A DNA stretch of 64,000 bases from positions 1 to 64,000 of the forward strand of contig DASXNV010000053.1 in assembly GCA_036494815.1 (NCBI GenBank). The letters are read 5' to 3'. Under the pieces are notes generated by a model. That model worked only from the letters and a program-made list of their open reading frames with translations, did no database searches and had not been told where the DNA came from. Position numbers and translations under genes: made by a program. Within the stretch, counting starts at the first letter, position 1. The number at the start of each line of letters is the position of its first letter. This DNA comes from Poindextera sp036494815 (lineage in GTDB: Bacteria > Pseudomonadota > Alphaproteobacteria > Caulobacterales > Caulobacteraceae). Shown piece by piece: positions 44,059 through 52,422 of this stretch.

Positions 44059-44475
44059 CTAGTTCTTCGGCTCGTCGGCTGGCACGCCGTACAGCTCCAG
44101 CCGGTGGTCCACCAGGCGGTAGCCCAGGCGGCGGGCGATCTCGGCTTGCAAGGCTTCGATCTCGGGATCGACGAACTCGATCACCTGGCCGGTCTTCATG
44201 TCGATCAGGTGGTCGTGGTGGACGTCCGGCGCCTCTTCATATCGCGAGCGGCCATCGCGAAAATCGTGGCGGGCGATGATCCCCGCCTCTTCGAACAGGC
44301 GCACGGTGCGATAGACGGTGGCGATGGAAATGTGCGGATCCACATCATGGGAGCGACGGTACAGTTCCTCCACGTCGGGGTGGTCATGGGCCACCGACAA
44401 AACGCGCGCAACCACGCGGCGCTGGTCGGTCATGCGCATGCCTTTTTCGATGCAGAGCTTTTCTATGCGGTCCAA
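44059..44475 (-). CDS. fur: Ferric uptake regulator Fur
   Basis: 138 aa winged-helix metalloregulator. 'RMTDQRRVVARVLS' and 'ISIATVYRTVRLFEEAGII' form the DNA-binding domain; 'HHDHLIDMKTGQVIEF' and 'LEALQAEIARRLGYRLVDHRLELYG' form the metal-binding dimerisation domain. The C-terminal CxxC zinc pairs are missing, as in many alphaproteobacterial Fur proteins. Start is TTG with GGAG eight bases upstream. Lies 24 bases after rimI. Confidence 0.94.
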   Translation of the reverse strand: MDRIEKLCIEKGMRMTDQRRVVARVLSVAHDHPDVEELYRRSHDVDPHISIATVYRTVRLFEEAGIIARHDFRDGRSRYEEAPDVHHDHLIDMKTGQVIEFVDPEIEALQAEIARRLGYRLVDHRLELYGVPADEPKN

Positions 44476-44499
44476 GCGTCGTCTCCGGCGGCAGTGAGC

Positions 44500-44967
44500 C
44501 TAAACATAGGCTGAGAGCGGGTCGCTGTTAAGCGGGCGCCGATAAACAAGCGCGTCAACCGGAGCGCCGCCCTGGTTTGGGTAATAGCCGCGGCGCAAGC
44601 CTACCTGATCGAATCCATTGCGCCGATACAGGGCGATGGCGGGGCGGTTGTCGGCCGCCACTTCCAGGAACATCGCTTCGGCGCCCTTGGCGTGGGCGAC
44701 GCCGATCGCCGCCTGCAACAGCGCCTGGCCCAGGCCCTGGCCGCGCAGGTCCGGCTCGATGGCCAGGGTCAGCACTTCGGCCTCGCCGGCCAGAGCGCGG
44801 CAGAGGATGAAGCCGGCCAAGGGCGGCGCCTTTATCACCAGCCCAAAGCCGCCGGGGGCGGTCAAGAGGTCGCCGATTTCCTCGGTGTCCCAGGGCGCAG
44901 GGAAACAGCGGGCATGGACGCGGGCCATCTCCGGCGCGTCCAGAAGGCTGGCGGCGTGCAGGCTCAC
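44500..44967 (-). CDS. rimI: Ribosomal-protein-alanine N-acetyltransferase RimI
   Basis: 155 aa GNAT enzyme. Acetyl-CoA-binding 'IEPDLRGQGLGQALLQAAI' near residue 72, then 'AMFLEVAADNRPAIALYRRNGFDQVGLRRGYY'. GTG start overlaps the tsaB stop (GTGA), the usual tsaB-rimI coupling. Confidence 0.92.
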   Translation of the reverse strand: MSLHAASLLDAPEMARVHARCFPAPWDTEEIGDLLTAPGGFGLVIKAPPLAGFILCRALAGEAEVLTLAIEPDLRGQGLGQALLQAAIGVAHAKGAEAMFLEVAADNRPAIALYRRNGFDQVGLRRGYYPNQGGAPVDALVYRRPLNSDPLSAYV

Positions 44968-45614
44968 GGCGGGGTGATCCCGCCCGGCAGCTTGGCGTCG
45001 GGGGCGCGCAGATAGAGCGGGCGAGGTGGGGCGAAGGGCGACCTAGCCGCCGCGGCGATCCGCGCCACCACCGCGGGATCCGGCGCCGTCGGCGTCTCGA
45101 TTCGAGCCTGGGCCAGCACCCCGGCCAGCAGCGGCGCGCCTGAGCCGGCCAACACAGCGGGCCCGCCGGCCCACAGCTCGGCCAGCCGCGCGGCGGCGAT
45201 CTCCAGCGACAGTACATCGGGGGCCATGATGGCTCGCCCATCCGTGAACACCTGCAGATAGACCTGACCGCGCCGCGCATCGAGGCAGGCGGCGACGAAT
45301 CCTGCGGGCTCGGCGGCCAGGGCCAGGGCTTCCAGCACCCCGACCCCGATGCAGGGCTTGTCCAGGGCCAGGGCCAGTCCCTTGGCGAAGGCCAGGCCCA
45401 CCCGCAGGCCAGTGAACGAGCCCGGCCCCACGGTCACGGCGATGCGGTCAAGCCCGGCGAAGGCGGTTCCTGTCATGATCTCGGCCACCATCGGGGCCAA
45501 CCGCTCCTGATGGCCGCGCTGCATGGGCTCGGACAGGCTGGCCGTGACGGCGCCGTCGGCCCAGAGAGCGGCCGAACAGGCGTCGAGACAGGTGTCGAGG
45601 GCGAGGATCTTCAC
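44964..45614 (-). CDS. tsaB: tRNA t6A biosynthesis protein TsaB
   Basis: 216 aa ASKHA-fold partner of TsaD. 'MKILALDTCLDACSAALW' opens the ATPase-like fold; 'VTVGPGSFTGLRVGLAFAKGLALAL' is the TsaB signature. It acts with TsaC, TsaD and TsaE in N6-threonylcarbamoyladenosine synthesis. Six bases separate it from the lipoprotein gene upstream. Confidence 0.95.
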   Translation of the reverse strand: MKILALDTCLDACSAALWADGAVTASLSEPMQRGHQERLAPMVAEIMTGTAFAGLDRIAVTVGPGSFTGLRVGLAFAKGLALALDKPCIGVGVLEALALAAEPAGFVAACLDARRGQVYLQVFTDGRAIMAPDVLSLEIAAARLAELWAGGPAVLAGSGAPLLAGVLAQARIETPTAPDPAVVARIAAAARSPFAPPRPLYLRAPDAKLPGGITPP

Positions 45615-45620
45615 CGTGGA

Positions 45621-46256
45621 TCAGCCGGCATAGTGCCATGGGCGCGGCGGGGTCCAGACGATGGTCCGCAGGAACCCCTTGGACCGCAGTAGGGAGTCGG
45701 GCGGAAACTCCATGGAATGCCAACCCGGCAGGGCGAAGACATAGGTCACCGCGCCCTCGTGCGGCCGTGCGCAGATCATGGCGTCGCTGTCACGGTCCGT
45801 ACCCAGTTCGCATTGGGACAGGTCAAAGCCGCTGGCCTTCCAGCCCATGCCCAGGGTCTCGCCGTGCGGCCCCCTCACCGGCCCGCCGACCAGGCGCACC
45901 GAGCCGATCCTGGGATCGTCAGTGCCGGGAAAATTGGAAAAGCCGTCGACAATTTCGAGCAGTTCCGCGCCGTCCTGGGTCACGGTGATCACCCCCCGGG
46001 TCTCGTCCGGGGCGATGCGCACCTCGCCGTCCTTGACCACCGCCCTTGGGAACAGGTCGCGGATGGGTGGGCCTTCAAAAAAGGTCGTGGCGCGGATCGG
46101 CCCGACGCCCCATTCGGCGGCGGTCAGAGGTCCGCTCTGATAGGGTGTGACCGGCGGCGCCGCCGGTTCGGGCGCACGGCTGCAGGCGATCAGCGCCAAA
46201 GCCGCGCCCAGAACAGTGAAGAGAACAGTGAAGAGCGTTGCGCGCCGCCGGATCAT
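45621..46256 (-). CDS. DUF1131 (YfeY-like) lipoprotein
   Basis: 211 aa from the ATG at 46256, chosen because a signal peptide with lipobox Leu-Ile-Ala-Cys (Cys about 25) starts there. The mature part has the DUF1131 features 'GVGPIRATTFFEGPPIRDLFP' and a C-terminal 'RSKGFLRTIVWTPPRP'. E. coli YfeY, an RpoE-controlled outer-membrane lipoprotein of unknown role, shows the same plan. It sits in the tsaB-rimI-fur chain without obvious functional link. Confidence 0.8.
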   Translation of the reverse strand: MIRRRATLFTVLFTVLGAALALIACSRAPEPAAPPVTPYQSGPLTAAEWGVGPIRATTFFEGPPIRDLFPRAVVKDGEVRIAPDETRGVITVTQDGAELLEIVDGFSNFPGTDDPRIGSVRLVGGPVRGPHGETLGMGWKASGFDLSQCELGTDRDSDAMICARPHEGAVTYVFALPGWHSMEFPPDSLLRSKGFLRTIVWTPPRPWHYAG

Positions 46257-46266
46257 GTCGCTTTGG

Positions 46267-46857
46267 TTAGACGATCCGGTTGGCCTCTTCAAACGACAGG
46301 CGCGGCGAACGGGCGAACAGGTTCTCGTCCGTGCCCTTGCCCACCGAACAGATGAAGTTCGATTTGACGTTGGTCCCGGCGAAAAAGGCGGCGTCCACCG
46401 CGGCGTTGTCGAAGCCGGACATGGGGCCAGTATTGTAGCCCAGGGCGCGGGCGGCGATGATGAAATAGGCGCCCTGCAGGCTTGAATTGCGGAAGGCGGC
46501 GCTTTCGCGGAAAGCCGGATCCTGGAACCAGTCCTTGGCGGTAGGGGCGTGGGGGAACAGCTTGGGCAGATGGTCGGGGAAATCCAGGTCGTAGCCGATG
46601 ATCACGGTGGCCGGGGCCTTGAGGATCTTGGCGCCGTTGGTCCCACTGGACAGGGCGGCCAGCTTTTCCTTGCCCTCGGGCGTCGCCACCCAGACGAACC
46701 GCGCCGGGCTCATATTGGCCGAAGTCGGGCCGAACTTGGCCAGGTCATAGATTTCGCGCATGGCGCTTTCGGGCATGGGCTCGTCAGTCCAGCCGTTGTG
46801 GGTGCGGGCATCGCGAAAGATCAGGTCTAGACCGGCGGCGTCGAGGACGTGGCTCAA
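46267..46857 (-). CDS. Nitroreductase-family malonic semialdehyde reductase (RutE/HadB-like)
   Basis: 196 aa FMN-dependent fold. 'LIFRDARTHNGWTDEPMPESAMREIYDLAKFGPTSANMSPARFVWV' matches RutE/YdfG-type family members that reduce malonic semialdehyde or related aldehydes. No rut genes are nearby, so the physiological substrate is open. Start TTG with GGAG seven bases upstream. Confidence 0.88.
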   Translation of the reverse strand: MSHVLDAAGLDLIFRDARTHNGWTDEPMPESAMREIYDLAKFGPTSANMSPARFVWVATPEGKEKLAALSSGTNGAKILKAPATVIIGYDLDFPDHLPKLFPHAPTAKDWFQDPAFRESAAFRNSSLQGAYFIIAARALGYNTGPMSGFDNAAVDAAFFAGTNVKSNFICSVGKGTDENLFARSPRLSFEEANRIV

Positions 46858-46946
46858 GGGAGGGCTCCGAAGGCTATGAGGCTACATGGCGCGATACGCA
46901 GATCGCGCCCGCGCCACAAGGACTGAAAGCGTAAAAGGCGGCGGGT

Positions 46947-47534
46947 CTAATAGACCTGCTCGACCCGGGTCACTTCCGGCACATAGTGCTTGAGCATGTT
47001 CTCGACCCCGGCCTTCAGGGTCGCCGAGGAGGACGGGCAGCCGGAACAGGCGCCGCGCATATGCAGCCAGACCACGCCGGTGGCGGCTTCGAAGCGGCTG
47101 AAGGTGATGTCGCCGCCGTCCTGGGCCACGGCCGGGCGGATGCGGCTGTCCAGCAGGTCCTTGATCTCGGCCACGATCTGGGCGGTGTCGCCTTCGTAAT
47201 CGCTGTCGTCATGGCCCTGGCCTTCGGCGTCCGAGCCACTCGCGGCCTCGCGCAGCACCGGGGCGCCCGAGGTGAAGTGCTCCATGATCGCCGCCAGCAC
47301 CGGCGCCTTCATCTGCGGCCATTCCAGGCCTTGGGCGTCGCGGGTCACGGTGAGGAAATCCGCGCCCAGGAACACCCGCTTGACCCCTTCCAGGGAAAAG
47401 ATCGCCTCAGCCAGGGGCGAGGTCGTCGCCTCGTCCGGGGCGCGATATTCGCGCGTGCCCTCGCCCAGCACTTCGCGCCCGGGCAGGAACTTGAGCACGT
47501 CGGGATTGGGGGTGGTTTCGGTCTGGATGAACAT
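46947..47534 (-). CDS. NfuA/NifU-type iron-sulfur carrier
   Basis: 195 aa. Nfu_N domain (1-88, 'MFIQTETTPNPDVLKFLPG') followed by a NifU C-terminal domain (about 110-190) with the cluster-binding 'RGACSGCPSSSATLK' Cys-x-x-Cys. It delivers [4Fe-4S] clusters to target enzymes such as MiaB. ATG at 47534 has GGAG upstream. No isc/suf genes flank it. Confidence 0.94.
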   Translation of the reverse strand: MFIQTETTPNPDVLKFLPGREVLGEGTREYRAPDEATTSPLAEAIFSLEGVKRVFLGADFLTVTRDAQGLEWPQMKAPVLAAIMEHFTSGAPVLREAASGSDAEGQGHDDSDYEGDTAQIVAEIKDLLDSRIRPAVAQDGGDITFSRFEAATGVVWLHMRGACSGCPSSSATLKAGVENMLKHYVPEVTRVEQVY

Positions 47535-47590
47535 GGTCGGCTCCGGCAACAAACTTCAGATGGCGCGCCGGGCCAGCTTACGCAAGCACA

Positions 47591-48064
47591 TCAATGCGCG
47601 GGCGGTGATCCATCCGCTGCGATCTTGGCCCGGATGTTGAAGCTGGCGGTGACGGGGCCGGCATGTTCGAACACCAAGGTGATCTCCTGCTGGCCGCCGT
47701 CAGTGAGCTTTTCCTTCAGGCCCGTGAGCATCAGATGGCGCCCGCCGGGATGGAAGGCGACCGTGCCGTGGGCCGGGATGACCACCGGGCCATCGTCGCC
47801 CATCATCATCATGCCCTTCATTTCCTGCATCACATGGGCCCCGACCTTGTCGGCGCAGGCGCAGCTGGCGGATAGCAGCCGGTCGGGCGTATCGCCGCCG
47901 TTGGAAATCGTCAGATAGGCCGCCGTGGTCGGCGTATGGCCCAGGGACGCGCGCACCACCCGCGAGCTGATCACCAGCTTGCCCACCTTGACCTGATGCG
48001 GATCGGCGCTGGCCGGGGTGGCGAGGAGGGAGAGGGCGGCGGCGATCAGGACCAGGGCGCGCAT
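47591..48064 (-). CDS. Periplasmic copper chaperone, PCuAC family
   Basis: 157 aa with a signal peptide (1-20, ending ATPASA). The Cu(I) motif H-x10-M-x21-H-x-M is seen as 'HVMQEMKGMMMM' and 'HGTVAFHPGGRHLMLTGL'. PCuAC delivers copper to the CuA centre of cytochrome oxidase. An AAGGAG site precedes the ATG at 48064. Gap of 108 bases to sulP upstream holds nothing identifiable. Confidence 0.9.
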   Translation of the reverse strand: MRALVLIAAALSLLATPASADPHQVKVGKLVISSRVVRASLGHTPTTAAYLTISNGGDTPDRLLSASCACADKVGAHVMQEMKGMMMMGDDGPVVIPAHGTVAFHPGGRHLMLTGLKEKLTDGGQQEITLVFEHAGPVTASFNIRAKIAADGSPPAH

Positions 48065-48172
48065 GGGGTCTCCTTGGGCAGGGTGTCTCCTCATGACTCG
48101 TTTGAGGGAGGGTGGAAAGCCAAGGCTGGCGGTTCGCCCCGCGCCGGCGCGGCAGTCTCACCGCTGCCGAAC

Positions 48173-49459
48173 CTAATCAGCCTTCGACGCGGGCCACACC
48201 CTGCCGATCAACACCTGCGCTCCCGCCACCAGACATCCCGCGATGATCCCGGTCATCAGGTCCCGCACCAGGGTCAGCCCGAAGGTCACGACCAGCACCG
48301 CCCCGGCGCCGCGCCAGTCACGCAGCAGCCGCACGAACTCCGCCTTTTCAGCCATGTTCCAGGCCACCACCACCAGCACGCCGGCCAGGGCCGCCAGGGG
48401 TGTGAAGCTGGCCAGGGGGGCGGCGACCAGGATGAAGAGCAGCAGGAACACCGAATGCAGCATCCCGGCGAGGGGACTGCGGGCGCCTGCGCGGATATTG
48501 GTGGCGGTGCGGGCTATGGTTCCGGTGACGCTTATGCCGCCGAACAAGGCCGAGGCGATATTGGCGACGCCCTGTGCCACCAGCTCCATGCTGGAGCGGT
48601 GAACCCGGCCGGTCATGCCATCGGCCACCTTGGCCGAGAGCAGGCTTTCCACCGCGCCCAACAGGGTGAAGGCAATGGCCGAGGGCAGGATCCCAAGCAG
48701 CAGCTTGAAGGAGATGGGCGGAAGGCTGGGCCAAGGCAGGCCATGCGGGATGCCGCCAAAACGGCCGCCGATGGTCTCCAGCGTCACATGGGGCAGGGCC
48801 GCGAATACGGAGGCCAGCACCACGGCGATCAACATGCCGGGCCAGGTGGGCCGAAAGCGGCGGAGGGCGAAGATCAGGGCTGCAACGCCGATCCCGGTGG
48901 CGAGGGAGGTCGGGCGCAGGGTCGGCAGGGCGTGGGCCAGAGCGGTCAGCTTGGGAAGTAGCGGCCCGGGCTCGGCGCCGGCTAGGGTCAGGCCGCCCAG
49001 ATCCTTCAATTGGCTGGCCAGGATGGTCACGGCGATGGCGCAGGTGAAGCCCACCGTAGCGGCGTGGGGAATGTGCCGCACCAGCGCGCCGAGCCTGAAG
49101 AGGCCCATCAGGGTCAGCATCACCCCGGATAGCAGCACAGTCAGCAGCAAGCCCTCGACCCCGAACCGGGTCACGGTGGCCGCCACCAGCACGATGAAGG
49201 CGCCGGCGGGCCCGCCCACCTGGAACCGGCTGCCGCCCAGGGCCGAGACCAGGAAGCCGCCCACGATGGCGGTGAACAGGCCGCGCTCCGGGCCCACGCC
49301 AGAGGCCACGGCGATGGCCATGGACAGGGGCAGGGCGACGATGGCCACGGTCAGGCCGGCCAGGGCGTCCTTTTTGAAGTCGTCCAGCCCATAGGGCTCA
49401 CGCAAAGTCGTGGTGAGCTTTGGCCGCAACAGATGCGCAGTCGCTGTCCCGTCCGGCAT
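48173..49459 (-). CDS. SulP-family anion transporter lacking the STAS domain
   Basis: 428 aa with about 11-12 membrane helices and the SulP signature 'DALAGLTVAIVALPLSMAIAVASGVGPERGLFTAIVGGF' near residues 30-68. The usual cytoplasmic C-terminal STAS domain (about 100 residues) is missing; the protein ends shortly after the last helix ('VWPASKAD'). Substrates of the family are sulfate, bicarbonate or dicarboxylates; not resolvable here. ATG; neighbours unrelated. Confidence 0.9.
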   Translation of the reverse strand: MPDGTATAHLLRPKLTTTLREPYGLDDFKKDALAGLTVAIVALPLSMAIAVASGVGPERGLFTAIVGGFLVSALGGSRFQVGGPAGAFIVLVAATVTRFGVEGLLLTVLLSGVMLTLMGLFRLGALVRHIPHAATVGFTCAIAVTILASQLKDLGGLTLAGAEPGPLLPKLTALAHALPTLRPTSLATGIGVAALIFALRRFRPTWPGMLIAVVLASVFAALPHVTLETIGGRFGGIPHGLPWPSLPPISFKLLLGILPSAIAFTLLGAVESLLSAKVADGMTGRVHRSSMELVAQGVANIASALFGGISVTGTIARTATNIRAGARSPLAGMLHSVFLLLFILVAAPLASFTPLAALAGVLVVVAWNMAEKAEFVRLLRDWRGAGAVLVVTFGLTLVRDLMTGIIAGCLVAGAQVLIGRVWPASKAD

Positions 49460-49551
49460 CCGTTCGCCGATTCCACCTTGCGAAGTGAACAGCCGACCTA
49501 GGCGGGCGGGCGGATCTCGTCATTGATCCAGGTCAAGGACCGGCGGAGACC

Positions 49552-50592
49552 TCAGGCCGTCGGCCGCCAGAACCCGACCTTGCGGCGGGTCTCTTCCAGG
49601 ATCGGGTCGGCCACAGCCGCCGCCCGCTCGGCGCCGCCCTGCAGGATGCGGTCCAGTTCGGCCGGGTCGCCCGTCAGCCGGCGCATTTCGGCGCCGATGG
49701 GGGCGATGGTTTCCACCATCAGTTCGGACAGGGCTGGCTTGAAGGCGCCAAAGCCCTGGCCGGCGAAGCGGGCCAGCACCTCGGCCTTGGTCTGGTTGCT
49801 GAGGGCGGCGAACAGGCCCACCAGGTTGTCCGCCTCAGCCCGGCCCTTCAGATCGTCGGGGTTTTCCGGCAGGGGCTCGGGGTCTGTGCGGGCCTTGCGC
49901 ACCTTCTGGTCGATGGTGTCCTTGTCATCCATCAGGTTGATTCGCGAATAGTCGGACGGATCGGACTTGGACATTTTGGCCGTCCCATCGCGCAGGGACA
50001 TGACCCGCGCCCCCGGACCCTCGACCAGGGCCTCGGGCAGGGGGAAGAACCCCGGCGTCGAAAAGTCGTTGTTGAATTTCTGGGCGATGTCGCGGGTCAG
50101 TTCCAGGTGCTGGCGCTGGTCCTCGCCCACCGGCACGTGGGTCGCCCTATAGACCAGGATGTCGGCGGCCTGAAGCACCGGATAGGTGTAGAGGCCCACG
50201 CTGGCCCGCTCCTTGTGCTTGCCCGACTTCTCCTTGAACTGGGTCATGCGGTCGAGCCAGCCCAGTCGGGCGACACAGTTGAAGATCCAGCCCAGCTCCA
50301 CATGGGCGCGCACCGCCGATTGCGGGAAGATGGCCGCCTTGGCCGGATCCAGGCCCGAGGCCAGAAAGGCGGCGGCGATCTCGCGGGTCTGGGCGGCGAG
50401 AAGGGCCGGGTCCTGCCAGGCGGTGATGGCGTGCTGGTCGGCGACGAAGATGAAGCAGTCCATCCTGTGCTGCAGGTCGACGAACTTCTTCAGGGCGCCC
50501 AGATAGTTGCCCAGATGCAGCGCGCCCGAAGGCTGGACGCCCGACAGGACGCGGGTGGGGCCGGCATAGGCGGCGGGGATTTCATCGGTCAT
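49552..50592 (-). CDS. trpS: Tryptophanyl-tRNA synthetase
   Basis: 346 aa class I enzyme. 'VLSGVQPSGALHLGNYLGAL' contains the HIGH-like signature (HLGN), 'YPVLQAADILVY' binds Trp and 'GTAKMSKSDPSDYSRI' is the KMSKS loop. Lies downstream of murJ after 133 bases that hold no gene. Confidence 0.96.
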   Translation of the reverse strand: MTDEIPAAYAGPTRVLSGVQPSGALHLGNYLGALKKFVDLQHRMDCFIFVADQHAITAWQDPALLAAQTREIAAAFLASGLDPAKAAIFPQSAVRAHVELGWIFNCVARLGWLDRMTQFKEKSGKHKERASVGLYTYPVLQAADILVYRATHVPVGEDQRQHLELTRDIAQKFNNDFSTPGFFPLPEALVEGPGARVMSLRDGTAKMSKSDPSDYSRINLMDDKDTIDQKVRKARTDPEPLPENPDDLKGRAEADNLVGLFAALSNQTKAEVLARFAGQGFGAFKPALSELMVETIAPIGAEMRRLTGDPAELDRILQGGAERAAAVADPILEETRRKVGFWRPTA

Positions 50593-50725
50593 GGAAGGCT
50601 CGGATCAGGAAGGACGAACAGGCGCGCGCAATCGCCGCCACGGGGACTTAGCGAACCCCGCGCCGCCATCGCCGAAGATTTCCATCCGCAAAACGCATGG
50701 CCAGCGCTCTAGCCCGAAGCCGCTT

Positions 50726-52381
50726 CTAGGGCAAGCTGGCGGGCGGCGAATCCTCTGGCTTGACCTTGGCGGGGCGGCGCAGGGCGGCTTTCATTTCGGT
50801 GAGGGTCAGGCCCCCCGAGGCGAACAGTAACAGGGGATAGATCGCGCCGGCCAGGACCAGGACGCCCAGGATGGCGATCTCCTTGGCGTGCAGCGGGCCC
50901 AGGTGGAACCCGCCCATGGCGGTCTGGACCCCCATCCGGAAATGAGCGATCCCGGCCAGGATCAGGCCCAGCGCGACGCTGGCCGCCAGGATCCGCGCCA
51001 GCTTGGACCAGGCCACGGGACCGGGCGAATAGTCGCCGCGCCGGTGCAGAGTGGTCGCCATCATGATCACATTGACCCATGAGGCCAGGCTGGTGGCGGC
51101 GGCTATGCCCTGCACGCCGATGAAGTGGAACAGGGTGATCCCGGCGACGATATTCACCACCACCGAGACGATGGCGTAGCGCATCGGCGTCTTGGTGTCC
51201 TGGCGGGCGAAGAAGGCCCGGGCGATGATCTGCGACAGCACAAAGGCCGGCACCCCCCAGCCATATTGCCTCAGGGCCAGGGCGGTCTGCAGGGCGTCGT
51301 TGGCGTGGAACTCGCCGCGGGTATAGAGCCCGTCGACCAGGAAGAAGGGCATGGAGAACAGAGCCGCCGCCGCCGGCAGGGTCAGGGCCATGGAAAAGGT
51401 GATCGCCTCGTCCATGGCGCTGCGGGCGCCCACATGGTCGCTGGCGTGCACCGCGCGCGACAGGCGCGGCAGCAGCGCCACGCCAACGGCCACGCCCACC
51501 AGGCCTTGCGGCAGCTGATAGAGCCGGTCGCAAAAGGCCAGCCACGAGCGCGCGCCATTGATCGGCGAGACCAGGATCGAGGAGACGAACACATTGATCT
51601 GGCTGACGCTGGCCGCCACGGCGCCGGGCACGGCCAGGGCGATCAGCTGCTTGATCTGAGGCGTCAGCCGCGGCAGTCGCCAATCCACCCGCGCCCCGGA
51701 CTTGTTGACCCCCCACCAGAGCAGGGCCGCCTGGGAGATCCCCGCCACCAGCACCCCGGCCGAGGCCGCTTCGGCCGCGCCCACTGGCGAGGTGGCTGGC
51801 AGCACCGTGGCCAGGGTCCACAGATTGAGCAGGATCGGCGCCGCACCGGACAGGATGAAGCGGTTGCGCGCGTTCAGCACCCCCGACAGGTGCGCGTAGA
51901 TGGCCATGCACGGCAGATAGGGCATGGTGATCTGGGTCAGCAGGATCGCCAGCTTGAACTTTTCGGGATTGGCCGCGAACCCTGGCGCGATCAGGTACAT
52001 CAGCCAGGGCATGGTCAGCTCGGCCAATACCGTGATGGCCAGAGTCGCGGCGGCCAGGGTGGCCATGGCGTCGGCGGCCAGGATGTCGGCCACCTCCTCG
52101 CCGTCCCGCTCCAGCGATCGCGAATAGGCCGGCACGAAGGCGGCGGCGAAGGCGCCCTCGGCGAAGATGCGGCGGAACAAGTTGGGAAAGGCGAAGGCGG
52201 TGTTGAAGGCGTCGGCCGCAAAGGTGGCGCTGGCCCCCATGCGATAGCTGATCGCCAGGTCGCGCACGAACCCCATCAACCGGCTGACCAGGGTCAGGCT
52301 GGAAAAGATCATCGAGGATCGGATCATCCCCGAACGCTCGGACTTGGCGGGTGAGGATGCTGTGTCGGGTTGGGGGGTCAC
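50726..52381 (-). CDS. murJ: Lipid II flippase MurJ
   Basis: 551 aa, 14 predicted helices of the MOP/MVF fold. 'SSLTLVSRLMGFVRDLAISYRMGASATFAADAFNTAFAFPNLFRRIFAEGAFAAAFVPAY' is the MurJ N-terminal signature with conserved Arg residues (about 30-85). Translocates lipid II across the inner membrane. GTG at 52381 is used; an ATG at 52327 (MIRSSMIF) would also keep the fold. Follows glnD by 41 bases. Confidence 0.94.
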   Translation of the reverse strand: MTPQPDTASSPAKSERSGMIRSSMIFSSLTLVSRLMGFVRDLAISYRMGASATFAADAFNTAFAFPNLFRRIFAEGAFAAAFVPAYSRSLERDGEEVADILAADAMATLAAATLAITVLAELTMPWLMYLIAPGFAANPEKFKLAILLTQITMPYLPCMAIYAHLSGVLNARNRFILSGAAPILLNLWTLATVLPATSPVGAAEAASAGVLVAGISQAALLWWGVNKSGARVDWRLPRLTPQIKQLIALAVPGAVAASVSQINVFVSSILVSPINGARSWLAFCDRLYQLPQGLVGVAVGVALLPRLSRAVHASDHVGARSAMDEAITFSMALTLPAAAALFSMPFFLVDGLYTRGEFHANDALQTALALRQYGWGVPAFVLSQIIARAFFARQDTKTPMRYAIVSVVVNIVAGITLFHFIGVQGIAAATSLASWVNVIMMATTLHRRGDYSPGPVAWSKLARILAASVALGLILAGIAHFRMGVQTAMGGFHLGPLHAKEIAILGVLVLAGAIYPLLLFASGGLTLTEMKAALRRPAKVKPEDSPPASLP

Positions 52382-52422
52382 GAGCGGGCGTTACGATGGC
52401 CCAGGGTTCGGGTCAAGCTGGC

